In this document: one piece after another, positions 61,427-64,000 of the stretch
Layout: each line of letters starts with the position of its first letter
How positions within the stretch are numbered: position 1 is the stretch's first letter
Origin: Sporosarcina trichiuri
Lineage (GTDB): Bacteria; Bacillota; Bacilli; Bacillales_A; Planococcaceae
Reading direction: 5' to 3'
DNA: 64,000 nucleotides
NCBI RefSeq assembly: GCF_030406775.1
Contig: NZ_CP129119.1
Location: forward strand, 1,150,001 to 1,214,000
The notes under the pieces: model-generated
Told to the model about the DNA's origin: nothing
The model's database searches: none
Seen by the model: the letters and a program-made list of their open reading frames with translations, nothing else
Program-made: the position numbers and the translations under genes

Positions 61427-63193
61427 TTATTCCAGAGGAAGGACAGCGGTGAAGATTGTGCCTGCGCCGTCACCCCGTCTCGCACTGATCGTGCCGCCAT
61501 GGGATTCAACGATATTCTTTGCAATGGCAAGTCCGAGCCCTGTACCGCTTTTCCCGCGTGTCCGCGCTTTGTCCGCTTTGTAAAAACGTTCGAACACGTA
61601 CGGCAGATCCTCTTCCGGTATCCCGCTGCCAGTGTCGGTCACGGAAATGGCGACATTCTTCGGGTACTTCTCGACCGACAGCGTCACACTGCCGCCATTC
61701 GGCGTATGCCGGATTGCATTGTCAATCAGATTCGTGAACACCTGCTCGATCCTGTCTTCGTCCGCCTGGATATGAAGGGATTCCTGGCCGTTCGGCTGTA
61801 CCGACAGTGACACTTCACTGTCTTTCGCCACTTGTGTGAACTTGTTCTGCACGCGCAGAAGGAACGGCACGACTGCCATTTCCGACTTATACAGACGCAT
61901 ATGGCCCGACTCCATCCTTGCCAGGTCCAGCAGGTCGGTGACGAGCCGCCCCATACGCTGGGATTCGTCATGGATGATCTTCACCATTTCATGATTCTCT
62001 TCCATTGTCTCCGGGACTCCGTCGAGAATCGCTTCACTGTACCCTTGCAGCATGGAAATCGGCGTGCGCAGTTCGTGGGATACATTCGCGATGAAATCCG
62101 ACCGCAGCTTGTCGAGCTGATGCTGCTCCGTCATGTCGCGGAGGACCGCGACCGCCCCGCGGATGCTGTTCCGGCTGTACAGCGGACTGATCGCTACGAC
62201 GAAGTAGAGTCCGCCGATTTCAAGTTCGGCATCCACTTCCTCCGCGAAGGTGATCGCATGCTCGAGCATGTGGTTGATCTCCGGGGGGAGAAGTTCGTCG
62301 GTTTCCTGGTTGAGGAACGACCATTTTTGCAGCAGCTTCTCCGCCTGCGGATTGCTCAGCAGTATCGTGTGGTCGCGATTGAATGTGATGACGGCATCTG
62401 TCATGGACGTCAGGATGCTGGAAAGCTGTTCCTTGTCCTGCTTGATGAGTTCCATATTGTATTTCAGCTGCCGGCCCATCTGATTGAATGCTGTCGACAG
62501 CTGACCGATTTCATCATTTTGCTTCACGGGGATCCTTGCATTGAAATTCCCTTTCGACAGCTGGAATGCCGCTTCTTTCAGCTGCCGGAGCGGCCGTGTG
62601 ATCTGCGTGGACAGGAAGAACGCAAAGAAGGTCGTCAGCAGGAATGCGATGAACGCCGACAGCAGGACGATATGCGTCGTCCATTTCGTCGTATCATGGA
62701 TGGCTTCGAAGCTTTGATAGACGATGACATGGCTCGCCCGGTCGTTCGGGACCGGTGCGGAACTCACGATATACCGTTCGGATACGTCCTTTTCCGTCAT
62801 CGACGGGAGGATCATCTGCTTGGAAAGGCTGTCCTTTCCGCTTCGGCTGCTGAGTTCTTCGTCCTGCAGGATTTTACTTTCAATCGGCTTTGCGTCCAGA
62901 TCCTTATCGTGGAACGAATAGGCGATGCCCCCTGTATTATCCACGATGATTGCGCTCGTTCCGTTATTCAGGATGTCATGGACGACCAGCTGCATCGCCT
63001 GTTCGTTATCATGGTCCTGAATGATGCTTCCAATCGTATTGGCTTCACGCAGAAGCGTCTCTTCCGCCTGACGCGTATGGAAATTATCAAAGAACTCCAG
63101 CAGCAGAGCCGTTACGATGAACAGGACAAATGAAACGAGAAGCAATATGGTTGCCCATAGCTTCCCGACGATTGAATTCCATATTCGGTTCAT
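61427..63193 (-). CDS. resE: Sensor histidine kinase ResE
   Basis: A 588-aa kinase sensing oxygen or quinone state. N-terminal membrane helix (~12-34), extracytoplasmic segment, second helix (~178-200), HAMP (~200-250: STQITRPLRQLKEAAFQLSKGNFNARIP in part), and PAS-like domain (~260-355). Dimerisation/phosphoacceptor FIANVSHELRTPISMLQGYSEAI (H-box His) precedes the HATPase with NLIDNAIRHTPNGG (N), DTGSGIPEEDLPYVFERFY (G1/F) and GTGLGLAIAKNIV (G2). Overlaps resD (ATGA). Confidence 0.95.
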   Translation of the reverse strand: MNRIWNSIVGKLWATILLLVSFVLFIVTALLLEFFDNFHTRQAEETLLREANTIGSIIQDHDNEQAMQLVVHDILNNGTSAIIVDNTGGIAYSFHDKDLDAKPIESKILQDEELSSRSGKDSLSKQMILPSMTEKDVSERYIVSSAPVPNDRASHVIVYQSFEAIHDTTKWTTHIVLLSAFIAFLLTTFFAFFLSTQITRPLRQLKEAAFQLSKGNFNARIPVKQNDEIGQLSTAFNQMGRQLKYNMELIKQDKEQLSSILTSMTDAVITFNRDHTILLSNPQAEKLLQKWSFLNQETDELLPPEINHMLEHAITFAEEVDAELEIGGLYFVVAISPLYSRNSIRGAVAVLRDMTEQHQLDKLRSDFIANVSHELRTPISMLQGYSEAILDGVPETMEENHEMVKIIHDESQRMGRLVTDLLDLARMESGHMRLYKSEMAVVPFLLRVQNKFTQVAKDSEVSLSVQPNGQESLHIQADEDRIEQVFTNLIDNAIRHTPNGGSVTLSVEKYPKNVAISVTDTGSGIPEEDLPYVFERFYKADKARTRGKSGTGLGLAIAKNIVESHGGTISARRGDGAGTIFTAVLPLE

Positions 63194-63909
63194 TCAGCCG
63201 GCACCTCGAACTTGTAGCCGACTCCCCACACTGTAACGATCATTTTGGCAGCACGTTCGGATACTCTGTTGAGCTTTTCACGGAGCCGCTTGACGTGTGT
63301 ATCAACAGTACGCAGATCGCCGAAAAATTCATAGTGCCAGACTTCCTTCAGCAGCTGCTCACGGTCGAATACTTTGTCAGGTGCTTTTGCCAGGAAATAG
63401 AGGAGTTCGTATTCCTTCGGCGTCAGGCTCACTTCCTTGCCCTCCGCGGTGACCCGGTGTGCATCATGATCGATCGTCAGCTGCGGGAACACGACAAGGT
63501 CTTTCGAAGATGCAGTCGCCTGCGTCCCATTGACAGCACCGGCACGGCGCAGAAGCGCTTTCACGCGCAGGACGACCTCCCGCGGACTGAACGGTTTCAC
63601 GATATAGTCGTCCGCTCCTGTCTCGAAACCGGTGACCCGGTCCGATTCTTCTCCTTTAGCCGTAAGGAGGATGATCGGCGTCTGGTCCTCTTCAGCGCGG
63701 AGTTCATGCAGAACTTCGATACCGTCTTTCTCAGGCATCATGACATCCAGCAGGATGCAGTCATATTGTGTTTCCTGGATTTTCTCCAATGCTTCCATTC
63801 CGTTTTGTGCTTCATCCATTTCATAGCCTTCACGTGAAAGATACATCGTTAGAAGGCGGCGTATCCGGTCTTCGTCGTCTACGACGAGCAATTTGACGTT
63901 TTCATCCAT
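63190..63909 (-). CDS. resD: OmpR-family response regulator ResD
   Basis: A 239-aa regulator. Receiver domain (~1-125): LVVDDEDRIRR acidic pocket, LLDVMMPEKDG with phospho-Asp (~57), and KGEESDRVTGF and KPFSPRE Lys. C-terminal winged helix (~140-235): SLTPKEYELLYFLAKAPDKVFDREQLL and VDTHVKRLREKL. Activates respiration genes (ctaA, qcrABC, resABC, and nitrate/NO genes) in B. subtilis. The conserved upstream partners resABC would be beyond the window's end. AAAGGGGCAATCGTCA precedes the ATG. Confidence 0.96.
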   Translation of the reverse strand: MDENVKLLVVDDEDRIRRLLTMYLSREGYEMDEAQNGMEALEKIQETQYDCILLDVMMPEKDGIEVLHELRAEEDQTPIILLTAKGEESDRVTGFETGADDYIVKPFSPREVVLRVKALLRRAGAVNGTQATASSKDLVVFPQLTIDHDAHRVTAEGKEVSLTPKEYELLYFLAKAPDKVFDREQLLKEVWHYEFFGDLRTVDTHVKRLREKLNRVSERAAKMIVTVWGVGYKFEVPAE

Positions 63910-64000
63910 TGACGATTGCCCCTTTCAGAACTGCTGTCTTCATTGTACTTGTCCTCTTCCGAAAAAGAAACTACAATACTTTGCTGTGTAATATGCACCG
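63910..64000. other. Window end, upstream of resD
   Basis: These 91 bases hold the resD ribosome site and no complete promoter or gene that I can support. They may include the end of resC or the resC-resD gap. Confidence 0.4.

Noticed and set aside
61832..63133. Long plus-strand ORF (433 codons) opposite resE
   Set aside because: It lies entirely antisense to the clear ResE kinase, resembles no family, and follows from the G+C-rich third positions of resE. Similar shadows lie opposite birA (18704-19693), der/gpsA (45232-46302) and ypbB (57246-58229).

Overview
This is a stretch of conserved chromosome from a spore-forming, low-G+C-lineage Bacillota of the Planococcaceae/Caryophanaceae type (Sporosarcina- or Bhargavaea-like). 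Proteins are Bacillus subtilis-like throughout, and gene order follows the B. subtilis rnpB-gpsB to resDE segment almost gene for gene. Base composition looks richer in G+C than most Bacillus. SpoIVA, SleB and YpeB show that the spore pathway is encoded. No insertion sequence, prophage, CRISPR array, tRNA or rRNA was seen, and nothing looks recently transferred. Nearly all genes lie on the minus strand; recU-ponA, ypjC and fer are the exceptions.

Layout from low to high coordinate. 0-5 kb: RNase P RNA, the cell-division adaptor gpsB, and the DNA-repair pair mrfB/mrfA behind yppE. 5-8.5 kb: recU-ponA on the plus strand. 8.5-23.2 kb (minus): ypjD-dapB-bshA-cca-birA, then a leader with a terminator, then panBCD-dinG-ypmB-aspB-asnS-dnaD-nth-ypoC. 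This joins lysine, bacillithiol, biotin, pantothenate and aspartate metabolism to DNA repair and replication initiation. 23.2-28.8 kb: ypjC (+), yugP, ypjA, the cytochrome bc operon qcrABC, and ypiBF. 28.8-37.8 kb: ypiA and the chorismate/tyrosine/histidine block aroC-aroB-aroH-hisC-tyrA-aroA, then cheR and ndk. 37.8-41.6 kb: menaquinone side-chain and methylation genes (hepS-menG-hepT), TRAP (mtrB), folE and HU. 41.7-52.3 kb: spoIVA, yphFE, gpsA, der, rpsA, plsC, cmk, a PilZ protein, ypeB and sleB. 52.3-58.6 kb: prsW, the bacillithiol disulfide reductase ypdA, ypbG, ypbE, recQ, ypbB and ferredoxin. 58.6-64 kb: ribU under an FMN riboswitch, rsiX/sigX, resE/resD.

Several genes are functionally linked across the window. 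ResDE (61-64 kb) is the known activator of qcrABC in B. subtilis, and paired ResD-like boxes lie upstream of qcrA here. bshA and ypdA are both bacillithiol genes. hepS/menG/hepT supply the quinone oxidised by QcrABC. SleB and YpeB act together in germination.

The content is core genome and I see no new defence or mobile system. The best second-look items are regulatory: an apparent attenuator leader before panB; a near-consensus LexA box before yppE-mrfA-mrfB; two divergent promoters that share one -35 element before ypjC/ypjD; ResD-like boxes before qcrA; a terminator whose arm and U-tract form part of the ribU promoter; and the absence of trp genes, mgsA and bshB1 at positions where B. subtilis has them.
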